DNA from: a virus
Length of the DNA stretch: 21,231 nucleotides
IMG/VR virus record: IMGVR_UViG_3300010331_000047
Coordinates: 1 to 21,231 of that record
Direction: 5' to 3' (one strand)
The translations under genes were made by a program, and so were the position numbers. How positions within the stretch are numbered: the first letter of the stretch is position 1; every line of letters starts with the position of its first letter. The notes under the pieces were generated by a model. The model had not been told where the DNA came from and did not search any database. It saw nothing but the letters and a program-made list of their open reading frames with translations. Positions 14,898-21,231 of the stretch are shown here, piece by piece.

Positions 14898-14969
14898 ACG
14901 GCTTACAACCATTTTTAATTGCTTAGCGTAAAATTACAGCACAACATAATATTAGATAGGTTCTACCCC

Positions 14970-14996
14970 CGTTATAACGCGTTATAACGATATAAT
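14970..14996 (+). promoter_or_regulatory. 20-bp palindrome next to a -10 box, before the scaffold gene
   Basis: CGTTATAACG occurs twice in tandem (14970-14979 and 14980-14989), forming a 20-bp palindrome. TATAAT follows at 14991-14996. There is no -35 match at the right distance (CCCGTT at 14968-14973). That would suit an activator-dependent promoter, or a protein binding site that blocks one. The gap between head genes here is about 210 bases, the largest in the late operon. Confidence 0.5.
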
Positions 14997-15012
14997 AAGC
15001 ATTGTTTGTATT

Positions 15013-15047
15013 AAGGATTTGCTTTTTAAAAGCTAACTCCTTTTTAT
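15013..15047 (+). terminator. Weak terminator-like hairpin before the scaffold gene
   Basis: AAGGA (15013-15017) pairs with TCCTT (15038-15042), and GCTTT (15021-15025) with AAAGC (15029-15033). A T-rich stretch (TCCTTTTTATTAT) overlaps and follows. The stem is interrupted and AT-rich, so efficiency would be low. Confidence 0.35.
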
Positions 15048-15107
15048 TATACCCAAAATTGAAAATATTATACTGCCAGAAGGCAAGAAAAAAACAGGAG
15101 GTTAAAC

Positions 15108-15683
15108 ATGGATATTTTGGAGTTTATCAAAAAGAACACTGAAGCTTTTGCAAACGTGCCCAATGCTGCAGAGGTAGTTGGTAGTGTAGTGGCAAAAATG
15201 CAAGAGCTTGGTTATGCTGCTCTGGCCAATAATACGAAGGAACCTTTGTATGTTGACAAGTCGCAGTTTGACCAGGTAAACACTCAAGCAGGAGAACTTA
15301 ACAAGCAGCTTGAAGAATTGAAAAAGGCGGCCAACGGGAACGCTGAGCTAACTAAAACAATTGAAGAGCTACAGAAGAAGAATGGTGAGTGGGAAGGTAA
15401 GTATAAGGATGGCATGTTAGTAAGCGCAGTTAAGATGGCTGCAATGAAAGCCAATGCCAGAGATGCAGGTGATGTTCTATCTTTATTAGACAAAAATAAG
15501 CTTGTCTTAAAGGATGACAACACTATTGAGGGCCTTGAGGAACAGCTTAAAACACTGCAAGAATCAAAAGGATATCTCTTCGGTGATGCTGTAAAGATTG
15601 ACGGAACTAATCCAGCAAATGGAACAAAGACTGAAGCTGATCAGATTGCTAACGACTTCTCTGCAGGATTAAAGGGAGTCTAA
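15108..15683 (+). CDS. Capsid scaffolding protein (phage GP20 family)
   Basis: The 191-residue acidic protein has a coiled coil (about 52-100; QAGELNKQLEELKK, then LTKTIEELQKKNGEW) followed by the GP20-type segment MLVSAVKMAAMKANARDAGDVLSLLD. Such proteins guide capsid assembly and are encoded directly before the major capsid gene, as here. The start ATG follows AGGAGG. Mu has a protease/scaffold at this place; no protease motif is seen, so scaffolding would be by a separate non-protease protein. Confidence 0.8.
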   Translation: MDILEFIKKNTEAFANVPNAAEVVGSVVAKMQELGYAALANNTKEPLYVDKSQFDQVNTQAGELNKQLEELKKAANGNAELTKTIEELQKKNGEWEGKYKDGMLVSAVKMAAMKANARDAGDVLSLLDKNKLVLKDDNTIEGLEEQLKTLQESKGYLFGDAVKIDGTNPANGTKTEADQIANDFSAGLKGV

Positions 15684-15740
15684 ACAAGGTTATCAAAACA
15701 AGGTTATTAAATTATTAAAATAAGGTATTAAAACAAGGAG
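15683..15740 (+). repeat. Short imperfect direct repeats before the capsid gene
   Basis: AACAAGGTTATCAA, AACAAGGTTATTAA, AATAAGGTATTAA and AACAAGGAGG follow one another between the scaffold stop and the capsid start. The last copy contains the ribosome binding site. They look like slippage duplications of a ribosome-binding-site-like unit. Confidence 0.6.
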
Positions 15741-15751
15741 GATAAAATAAT

Positions 15752-16678
15752 ATGCCAAACACGATTGCATATGCAAGTGTATTTCAAACAGAATTGGATA
15801 AGCAAATGCTCGCAGATATGACATCTGCATGGATGGAACTAAACTCACAAATGGTAAAGTATAGTGGTGGAAATACTGTCAAGATACCAAAGATTGTTAT
15901 TCAGGGACTTGGTGACTATGACAAATCATCCGGATTCAAAGATGGTTCTATAACCTTGAGTTGGGAAGATCACACCTTTACCCAAGACAGAGCAAGAAGC
16001 TTTTCACTCGACTCACAAGATGTTGACGAAAGTAATTTTGCACTTTCAGCTGGAATGCTGATGGGAGAATTTCAACGTACGCAGGTTGCCCCAGAGGTTG
16101 ATGCATACAGATATAGCAAGATTGCAGCACTTGCACTTGCTGCAAGTAAAGCTGAAGGTGGTTATGCTGCAGCTGCAGCAACAATTCTTGCCAAGCTTAA
16201 AGGACATATAGCACTTGTTCAAGATATCATTGGTGAAAATGAACCACTAGTTATAACTCTATCTACTCCTGTTGCAGCTATTCTTGATCAGGCAGATAAA
16301 ATTGAAAAATTTACAGGCACAATTGACATTAAAGTTGGAGATGTTGTAACAAAAGTTAAGTCTATTGACAATATTCCTCTAATTAAGGTGCCTTCATCAA
16401 GAATGAAAACAGCATACACTTTTAATGATGGAGTAACAGCAGGTCAGGAAGCAGGAGGTTTTGTAACAGCAGCAGGAGCTAAGAAAATCAACTGGATCAT
16501 ATCTGCAAAGAAATCACTTATAGGTGTAACAAAAGCTGAAAAGCCTAGGATTTTTGATCCTTCCATCAACCAGAAAGCCGATGCATGGAAGATTGATTAT
16601 CGTAGATATCATGAGCTCTTCGTTCCAGACAATGCCAAGGATGGCTTGTATGTCTGCATCGAAGAAGCCTTAGTATAA
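15752..16678 (+). CDS. Major capsid protein
   Basis: The 308-residue protein follows the scaffold gene and has a strong ribosome binding site (AAGGAGG), as expected for the most abundant virion protein. The sequence has features seen in HK97-fold capsid proteins of clostridial phages. These include an N-terminal arm, SGGNTVKIPKI, DHTFTQDRARSFSLDSQD as a probable E-loop or P-domain region, and a C-terminal beta-rich domain ending DYRRYHELFVPDN. Identification rests on order, size and these features. Confidence 0.85.
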   Translation: MPNTIAYASVFQTELDKQMLADMTSAWMELNSQMVKYSGGNTVKIPKIVIQGLGDYDKSSGFKDGSITLSWEDHTFTQDRARSFSLDSQDVDESNFALSAGMLMGEFQRTQVAPEVDAYRYSKIAALALAASKAEGGYAAAAATILAKLKGHIALVQDIIGENEPLVITLSTPVAAILDQADKIEKFTGTIDIKVGDVVTKVKSIDNIPLIKVPSSRMKTAYTFNDGVTAGQEAGGFVTAAGAKKINWIISAKKSLIGVTKAEKPRIFDPSINQKADAWKIDYRRYHELFVPDNAKDGLYVCIEEALV

Positions 16679-16689
16679 GGAGGTAGCCT

Positions 16690-16938
16690 GTGTATACATT
16701 ACAGAAATTAAATGTTGTTAAGATAGTCGATACTGAGCTTAAAAAGGATGAGCTTATTTCCAAAGGCTTCACCTTAGTACAAGCTCAGGAGAAAGCTTCA
16801 AGTAATGAAAAACCTCTGAATAAAATGAATCTTGAGGAGCTGAAGGAGTATACAGCTCTGAAAGAAATAGACATAACAGGATTGACAAAGAAAGATGAAA
16901 TCATGGCAAAAATAAAGGAGATTGAGCAGGGTAAATAA
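16690..16938 (+). CDS. Small head protein with a Rho-N/HeH-like domain (82 aa)
   Basis: The start is GTG behind AAGGAGGT, directly after the capsid gene. The C-terminal part (LNKMNLEELKEYTALKEIDITGLTKKDEI, about 43-77) resembles the small Rho N-terminal/HeH helical domain that often occurs in short phage proteins after the capsid gene. These are thought to bind nucleic acid or act in head completion. The stop codon lies inside the loop of a hairpin. Confidence 0.65.
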   Translation: MYTLQKLNVVKIVDTELKKDELISKGFTLVQAQEKASSNEKPLNKMNLEELKEYTALKEIDITGLTKKDEIMAKIKEIEQGK

Positions 16939-16947
16939 ACCCTGCTC
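16924..16947 (+). terminator. Terminator-like hairpin after the capsid block
   Basis: GAGCAGGGT (16924-16932) pairs perfectly with ACCCTGCTC (16939-16947) around a 6-base loop that contains the stop codon. A mixed pyrimidine tract (CTCTTCTATTTT) follows, so termination may be partial. Confidence 0.55.
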
Positions 16948-16970
16948 CTCTTCTATTTTGAGGTGATAAC

Positions 16971-17408
16971 ATGCCAATAAATTTAGTGGTTGGAACCAAT
17001 TCATATCTCAGCATAGCAGATGCAGAAGAATATTTTACGACGAGAATACGCTCTGATTCATGGTATGGCGCAACCGAAGATGAAAAAGCTCAGGCACTTA
17101 TAACTGCAACAAGGCAAATTGATAGACTAGCTTTAAGAGGTACTAAAAAATTATCTAGCCAGGCACTTGCATTTCCTAGGTACCCAAATACTGAAGTATC
17201 TCAAAGGGTTAAGGATGCCATTTGTGAAGAAGGTTTTGCAATACTAAAAGGAGTAACTAAACGCATTGAACTTCAGCAGCAGGGCGTTAAGCAAGCACAA
17301 GTTGGTAATATAATGGAAATTTATTCCGGTAAGAAAATAAAACTTATATCTCCTGAAGCCAGAGAGTTGTTACGGCCTTACATGATTGGGAGTGTGAGAA
17401 TCACATGA
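16971..17408 (+). CDS. Head-tail connector protein (DnaT-like family)
   Basis: The 145-residue protein begins with the pattern NSYLSIADAEEYFTTRI. It then has a helical region with TATRQIDRLALRGTK and the AFPRYP motif. This pattern is typical of phage connector proteins annotated as 'DnaT-like' and placed right after the capsid genes. It probably docks on the portal. The start ATG follows GAGGTGAT. It overlaps the next gene by ATGA. Confidence 0.72.
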   Translation: MPINLVVGTNSYLSIADAEEYFTTRIRSDSWYGATEDEKAQALITATRQIDRLALRGTKKLSSQALAFPRYPNTEVSQRVKDAICEEGFAILKGVTKRIELQQQGVKQAQVGNIMEIYSGKKIKLISPEARELLRPYMIGSVRIT

Positions 17409-17689
17409 TTGAGGATTATTGCAACCAGTCAGTCGTATGGAAACACCTTACAGACTCAAATGAGTACAGTGAGCCTGTATATGCTGAACCTATAACAATA
17501 AAGTGTAGGAAGGAACAAAAAATTAAGCTTATTAGAAATAAGTTTGGTAAAGAAGTTGTATCCGATACTAAAATCACTACAACATCACCAGTTCAAGTTG
17601 ATGATCTTCTAGATAATATTACGGTAATATCTGTTCTTTCCCTTGTGGATTTTGATGGAAAAGTTGAAGGATATGAGGTGATGATCTGA
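17405..17689 (+). CDS. Probable head closure (stopper) protein (94 aa)
   Basis: The gene is translationally coupled to the connector (ATGA) and to the next gene (TGATGG). The protein is mostly beta strand (VVWKHLTDSNEYSEPVY, then SPVQVDDLLDNITVISV), as in head-tail stopper or adaptor proteins. Identification relies mainly on order: connector, stopper, gp10-like, tail terminator, tail tube. Confidence 0.55.
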   Translation: MIEDYCNQSVVWKHLTDSNEYSEPVYAEPITIKCRKEQKIKLIRNKFGKEVVSDTKITTTSPVQVDDLLDNITVISVLSLVDFDGKVEGYEVMI

Positions 17690-18042
17690 TGGAATGGGAT
17701 GAATGGCATGGTGATGAAGCAAAAACACTTGTTAAAAATGCAGGAATTAGAGCTCTCATGGAATGTGGGCAGGATTTAAAAGGTAAGTCACAGGATGAAG
17801 CTCCAGTTGATTTAGGTGATCTGAAGGGTAACTGCAATGTTCCTAATCCAGAAGAAAGCTCTGGTGATATTACTATAACAGTCGGATATAGTCTTCCCTA
17901 TGCGCTGCGTCAACATGAACATACTGAATATACTCATCCAAAGGGTGGTAAGGCAAAATATCTGGAAGACCCATACAAAAAAAATGAAAAGAAGTATCAG
18001 CAGTACATAAGCAATAAAATCAAGGAAGCACTGGGTGATTAA
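17689..18042 (+). CDS. HK97 gp10-like neck/tail component (117 aa)
   Basis: This protein carries the family pattern QDEAPVDLGDLKGN, then a strand segment (ITVGYSLPYALRQHE) and HPKGGKAKYLEDP. These occur in HK97 gp10-like proteins and firmicute minor capsid proteins at the head-tail joint. The start ATG overlaps the previous stop and follows GAGGTGAT. Confidence 0.78.
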   Translation: MEWDEWHGDEAKTLVKNAGIRALMECGQDLKGKSQDEAPVDLGDLKGNCNVPNPEESSGDITITVGYSLPYALRQHEHTEYTHPKGGKAKYLEDPYKKNEKKYQQYISNKIKEALGD

Positions 18043-18044
18043 AA

Positions 18045-18434
18045 ATGCTTGATGAAATAAGTGCATATCTACAGACACAAGGAAAAGGCACGGTAAACAC
18101 CGACATCTTCCTTGGTGAACTGCCTGATGTGAAAAAGGTGGGAAACAAGGAAATCGATATTGACAACTGCATTGCAATATTTGAGACAGGTGGCTATGAG
18201 CCAGAACTTAACTTTGACAATGACAATGCTGAGTTCCCTACTTTTCAGGTTATGGCCAGGAATAGGTTATATAAAACAGGGAGGCAAAAAATTCAAGAGA
18301 TTTATAAGCTTCTCCATGGGAACACTTCCCTGTTTCCACTTATTGAAGCTCAACAGCCTCCTACTCCTATAGGACAGGATGATAAAAAGCGCTGGGAGTT
18401 CTCGGTAAATTTTAAGGTTATAAAACAAATGTAA
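18045..18434 (+). CDS. Tail terminator-like protein (129 aa)
   Basis: It begins 2 bases after the preceding stop. The N-terminal helix is followed by the segment FPTFQVMARNRLYKTGRQKIQEIYKLL and a final strand (RWEFSVNFKVI), the pattern of tail terminator and minor capsid proteins that cap the tail tube. It directly precedes the tail tube gene, which fits. Confidence 0.7.
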   Translation: MLDEISAYLQTQGKGTVNTDIFLGELPDVKKVGNKEIDIDNCIAIFETGGYEPELNFDNDNAEFPTFQVMARNRLYKTGRQKIQEIYKLLHGNTSLFPLIEAQQPPTPIGQDDKKRWEFSVNFKVIKQM

Positions 18435-18447
18435 GGAGGTATACAAA

Positions 18448-19014
18448 ATGCCAATTAAAACAGGTAGAAAAGGAAATGTAAAGATAAAAATTGATACGAC
18501 TGCTGCCATTGCATGGGCAGCCACTACTTCATTCGAAGTTGGTGACATAGTATCCCAAGGTTCAGCTCCTGTAAAATATTATATGTGTAAAACAGCGCAT
18601 ACTTCAGGTGCAACCTTTGATGCAACAGAACAAATCAATTGGGATGATGTTACAACTGGTGTCGCTATTTCTAAAATGGGTGCTTGGAAACTTTCAATAA
18701 AGCAGAAACTTATTGAAGCTTCACATTTTGGTGATGGCGGTTGGGATAGCTCTGTTCCAGGGACTAAAGGTTGGGATGGAACAATTGATGGAAGTTGGAA
18801 TGTTAAAGAGGATACTTTGGGACAGAAAGTCATTCAGGATGCGGTTGACTCAGGTGAGGAAATTGATATTGACCTATTTGTTGATGAAACAGCAACCAGC
18901 GAAGACTACTCAGGTAAAGTATATATTGAGGAAATTAGTGTTGATACAGCAACAAAAGACTTGGTAAAGCTGCAGATTAAGTTCAAAGGAAATGGCGCTC
19001 TTATAATGCCTTAA
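18448..19014 (+). CDS. Major tail tube protein with an inserted carbohydrate-binding-like module
   Basis: The 188-residue protein builds the tail tube. It starts with MPIKTGRKGNVKIKID and resumes with AISKMGAWKLSIKQKLIEAS, GWDGTIDGSWN and a long C-terminal strand region, as in siphovirus tube proteins. Between them, residues about 22-68 look like a CBM5/12 (chitin-binding type 3) module. The elements are W23, FEVGDIVS, YYMCKTAHTSGATFD and a closing W65. If removed, the tube strands would join normally, so it looks like a domain insertion. The start ATG follows AAGGAGG. Confidence 0.8.
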   Translation: MPIKTGRKGNVKIKIDTTAAIAWAATTSFEVGDIVSQGSAPVKYYMCKTAHTSGATFDATEQINWDDVTTGVAISKMGAWKLSIKQKLIEASHFGDGGWDSSVPGTKGWDGTIDGSWNVKEDTLGQKVIQDAVDSGEEIDIDLFVDETATSEDYSGKVYIEEISVDTATKDLVKLQIKFKGNGALIMP

Positions 19015-19056
19015 TTTGTAAGGTTTATCAAAACTTAATTGATGGAGGAATATAAA

Positions 19057-19383
19057 ATGAGGTCAAAAACTGTTACTTTTGCTGGTAGAGATATCTTTGT
19101 AAAGGAAAGTAAAATTAAAGAACTAAACGAACTGGTTGATAAAATCGGTGCTGAATTTGATGACCTGATGAAAGCTAATGACCTAAATGATGCTAAGACA
19201 GCTATTAATAGCATTCTTCAGGAAAAGCTCCCTATTCTCTTTCCAGGAATAAAAAAAGATGAAGTTGAGGAAGCTTACCCTTCAGAAATTGAGGAGCTTG
19301 TTGGAGCATTTATAGAAGTAAATTTTTTCGGGATAAAGAAGGCCGTTACACCATTGCTCAGCTTTGCCCAGAAACGCTTATAA
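19057..19383 (+). CDS. Tail assembly chaperone, unshifted product (108 aa)
   Basis: This is the short form of the tail assembly chaperone (lambda gpG equivalent), located between tail tube and tape measure genes. It is helical, with LNELVDKIGAEFDDLM and a central run of acidic residues. The ATG at 19057 has GGAGG at 19044-19048; a TTG at 19039 lies before that site and is rejected. Codons 90-91 (TTT TTC) are within a slippery site, and reading through it in-frame ends at TAA 19381-19383. Confidence 0.8.
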   Translation: MRSKTVTFAGRDIFVKESKIKELNELVDKIGAEFDDLMKANDLNDAKTAINSILQEKLPILFPGIKKDEVEEAYPSEIEELVGAFIEVNFFGIKKAVTPLLSFAQKRL

Positions 19384-19733
19384 TCTTTGCAAAAGAGCTA
19401 GGATATAAGAAGCAGGATATAGAAGAGCTTACAACTCATGAGTTTTATGAAATATTAAACTCTGACTATCTTGTATTTTCTAAGAAGCTTGCTTACTGGG
19501 AGGATTTAAGTAAATATGCCTTCTTGGCCCAAAAAATATTTAGTATGTTCAATGATGGTGAGCCTCCACTAATTGAGGATTTGATAGGTGAACCACCAAA
19601 ATATAATGATAAAATCGCACCGGTGCCTATGGATGAAACGGAGTCGGAAAAGCAATGGATAGAATGGGCCAAAAGAAATGGCCATTCGGTAGAAAGAACT
19701 TCATCAGGATTAAAAATTAAAAAGTCACTCTAA
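19057..19733 (+). CDS. Tail assembly chaperone, -1 frameshift product (225 aa)
   Basis: At 19323-19329 the slippery heptamer T TTT TTC is in the correct register. Slipping back one base gives CGG GAT AAA and a frame open for 134 codons to the TAA at 19731-19733. The added part includes CPETLIIFAKELGYKK, WEDLSKYAFLAQKIFSMFND and WIEWAKRNG, typical of the long (gpGT-like) chaperone, which connects tape measure and tube proteins. The second frame has no start with a ribosome binding site, so it should be made only by frameshifting. Confidence 0.82.
19323..19329 (+). promoter_or_regulatory. Programmed -1 ribosomal frameshift site
   Basis: T TTT TTC fits the X XXY YYZ pattern in the reading frame of the chaperone gene. 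It lies 54 bases before the zero-frame stop. Overlapping frames and gene position match the known tail-chaperone frameshift of long-tailed phages. GGG and CCC tracts about 35 bases apart follow (19330-19332, 19368-19370), but I could not identify a convincing downstream stem. Confidence 0.8.
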
Positions 19734-19746
19734 CAGGTGGCTTTTT
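19719..19746 (+). terminator. Terminator-like hairpin between tail chaperone and tape measure genes
   Basis: AAAAAGTCAC (19719-19728) pairs with GTGGCTTTTT (19737-19746), with one G-T wobble and an 8-base loop. The T-run is in the 3' arm and AATTTTG follows. The hairpin overlaps the stop codon of the chaperone. It lies within the late operon, so read-through would be required. Confidence 0.6.
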
Positions 19747-19774
19747 AATTTTGTTCTAAAAGAGGGTGGAAGAA

Positions 19775-21231
19775 TTGGAAGTTGGTAAACTTTGGGCCAC
19801 TATGGGCCTTAATAAAACTCAATATGATAAAGGCATTGACGATGCAAAGAGTAAAGGCTCTGGCTTAGGTGGCTTTCTGAAAAACGCATTCCAGTTCACT
19901 GTAGGTCAAGGAATGTTTGACCTACTAAAAACAGGTATTAAGTCAGCTTGGGATAGCAGCATAGGCTTTAATTCTACAATGCAGCAAAATACTATAGCCT
20001 TTGAAACAATGCTAGGTAGCGCTGACAAGGCTGGTAAATTACTCAATGAACTTTCTTCATTGGCTGCATCTACACCTTTTGAATTTCCTGAGCTTGCAAA
20101 GGCTGCAAAGTCACTTACAGCGTTTGGAATTGATTCCAGTGAGGTGGCTGATAAATTACGTCGTATTGGGGATATTGCCTCTGGAGTAGGTGCTCCTGTT
20201 GGTGACTTAGCTGAGATATTTGGTAAAGCTAAAGTACAAGGAAGATTATTTGCAGAAGATATAAACCAGCTTACAGGCCGTGGAATACCAATAATACAAG
20301 AATTGGCTAAACAATTTGGCGTATCTGATTCAGAAGTCAAAAAGTTAGTTGAAGATGGGAAAATTGGATTCCCTCAGTTAGACCAGGCATTTAATAGTCT
20401 AACTGATAAAGGCGGCAAGTTTGCTGGCATGATGGATGCACAGTCAAAGTCTTTTGCAGGTATGATGTCAACTCTCAAGGATAATGTAAACATGACCTTG
20501 GGTAATATCATGAAGCCTCAGTTTGAATGGCTGACCTCTGTTGCCTTGCCAGAGGCTATTAAATTTGTAACACAGTTATCAGATGCTTTTACTAATGGAG
20601 GCATGCAAGGTGTATTAAATGAGATATTTCCTCCGACAATTGCCGGAATATTAACAGGCATTGGTGATGGAATACAAGCTTCATTCGGATGGATTTCTCA
20701 AAATGGCAACACTATTATGGCAATTGTATCAGGTATAGCAGGAGCCTTCCTTACATATAAAGCAGCTGTTATAGCTTCAACAATTGCTGCTGAAGCTCAC
20801 AATGCGGTTTCGGCTATTATGACTATAGCCAAAGGTAAAGAGGCAGTCGCTGAAGCACTGAGCAAAACTGCAAAAGAAGGCTCTACGGTAGCACAATGGC
20901 TCTTAAATGCTGCCCAGTCTGCAAACCCTGTAGCAATAATTATTATAGCCATAGGGGCTTTAATAGGCGCTTTAATATATTTATGGAATACAAATGATGG
21001 CTTTCGCAATGCCATTATTGGAGCATGGGAAGCCATAAAAAATGCTGCACTGACTGTTTGGAACTTCATCAAAGAACATATTACAACAATATTGACGGGG
21101 TTAGCTGTTGCAATACTTGGGCCATTAGGTTTACTTCTTTCATATGTTGTTACTCATTGGGATCAGATAAAAGCCAAAACAGTTGAAATATGGAATGCAA
21201 TCAAAGATTTCTTTATTAACCTATGGAATGG
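19775..21231 (+). CDS. Tail tape measure protein (partial, 3' end outside window)
   Basis: The frame is open for 485 codons to the window edge. The start is TTG at 19775, with AGAGGGTGG (19761-19769) upstream; GTG at 19766 overlaps that site. The N-terminal part has the 'tape measure domain' pattern: QQNTIAFETMLGSADKAGKL, ASTPFEFPELAKAAKSL, GRLFAEDINQLTGRGIPIIQ, then FPQLDQAFNSLTDKGGKFAG. Hydrophobic segments follow (for example IVSGIAGAFLTYKAAVIAS and ANPVAIIIIAIGALIGALIYLW). It sets tail length and takes part in DNA ejection. Confidence 0.92.
   Translation, partial: MEVGKLWATMGLNKTQYDKGIDDAKSKGSGLGGFLKNAFQFTVGQGMFDLLKTGIKSAWDSSIGFNSTMQQNTIAFETMLGSADKAGKLLNELSSLAASTPFEFPELAKAAKSLTAFGIDSSEVADKLRRIGDIASGVGAPVGDLAEIFGKAKVQGRLFAEDINQLTGRGIPIIQELAKQFGVSDSEVKKLVEDGKIGFPQLDQAFNSLTDKGGKFAGMMDAQSKSFAGMMSTLKDNVNMTLGNIMKPQFEWLTSVALPEAIKFVTQLSDAFTNGGMQGVLNEIFPPTIAGILTGIGDGIQASFGWISQNGNTIMAIVSGIAGAFLTYKAAVIASTIAAEAHNAVSAIMTIAKGKEAVAEALSKTAKEGSTVAQWLLNAAQSANPVAIIIIAIGALIGALIYLWNTNDGFRNAIIGAWEAIKNAALTVWNFIKEHITTILTGLAVAILGPLGLLLSYVVTHWDQIKAKTVEIWNAIKDFFINLWN

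Noticed and set aside
19524-19733. Independent 69-codon gene after the tail chaperone
   Set aside because: Its only start is a TTG without a ribosome binding site, and its frame is open back to the slippery site, so it is the frameshift extension of the chaperone.
19906-21072. Minus-strand frames opposite the tape measure gene (19906-20340 and 20797-21072)
   Set aside because: The plus strand carries a continuous frame with clear tape measure motifs; the minus frames are shadows.
1-21231. CRISPR array, tRNA, rRNA, insertion sequence or toxin-antitoxin module
   Set aside because: I saw no regularly spaced repeats, no cloverleaf or rRNA sequence, and no transposase other than the phage's own. 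No gene pair fits a toxin-antitoxin module.

Overview
The window is the left and middle part of a Mu-like (transposable) prophage in a low-GC Gram-positive host, most likely a member of the Clostridia. The base composition is AT-rich, ribosome binding sites are of the AGGAGG or GAGGTGAT type, GTG and TTG starts are common, and the recognisable proteins look like those of firmicute phages. The order matches Mu: leftward repressor, Ner-like regulator, MuA-type transposase, MuB-type ATPase, Gam, GemA, Mor, then head and tail genes. No inactivating mutation is visible in any recognisable phage gene.

Layout. (1) 1-167: the 3' part of an unidentified reading frame, probably host DNA. The left end of the phage is probably near 168, where a sequence begins with TG. 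(2) 168-1462: end region, repressor gene on the minus strand, and a control region. The control region has a consensus promoter (TTGACA, 17 bp, TATAAT) whose spacer holds a perfect 19-bp palindromic operator; a related operator lies next to the repressor. (3) 1463-8653: early operon with a small unknown gene, a Ner-like HTH protein, an unknown coiled-coil protein, the transposase and its ATPase, Gam, GemA, a set of small unknown genes and a Mor-family activator. A strong intrinsic terminator follows at 8692-8722. (4) 8754-21231: late operon with a DUF2730-like membrane protein, a winged-helix protein, small terminase (DUF3486), a NusG/LoaP-type elongation factor, large terminase, portal, minor head protein, GP20-type scaffold, major capsid, connector and head-completion genes, tail tube, tail chaperone with a -1 frameshift, and the start of the tape measure gene, which runs off the window. 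No contractile sheath gene is present, so the virion is probably a siphovirus (long flexible tail) with Mu-type replication.

How it works together (inference from families). The repressor binds the paired operators to keep the early promoter off. When released, transposase and ATPase replicate the phage by transposition, and Mor turns on late transcription. A phage-encoded LoaP-like NusG paralog sits between the two terminase genes. A structured, gene-free stretch (10522-10694) follows it, and terminator-like hairpins lie further along the late operon. This suggests that the phage uses processive antitermination to express its head and tail genes. Two other points stand out: a carbohydrate-binding-module-like insertion in the tail tube protein, and a hairpin upstream of the transposase whose 3' arm is complementary to the transposase ribosome binding site.
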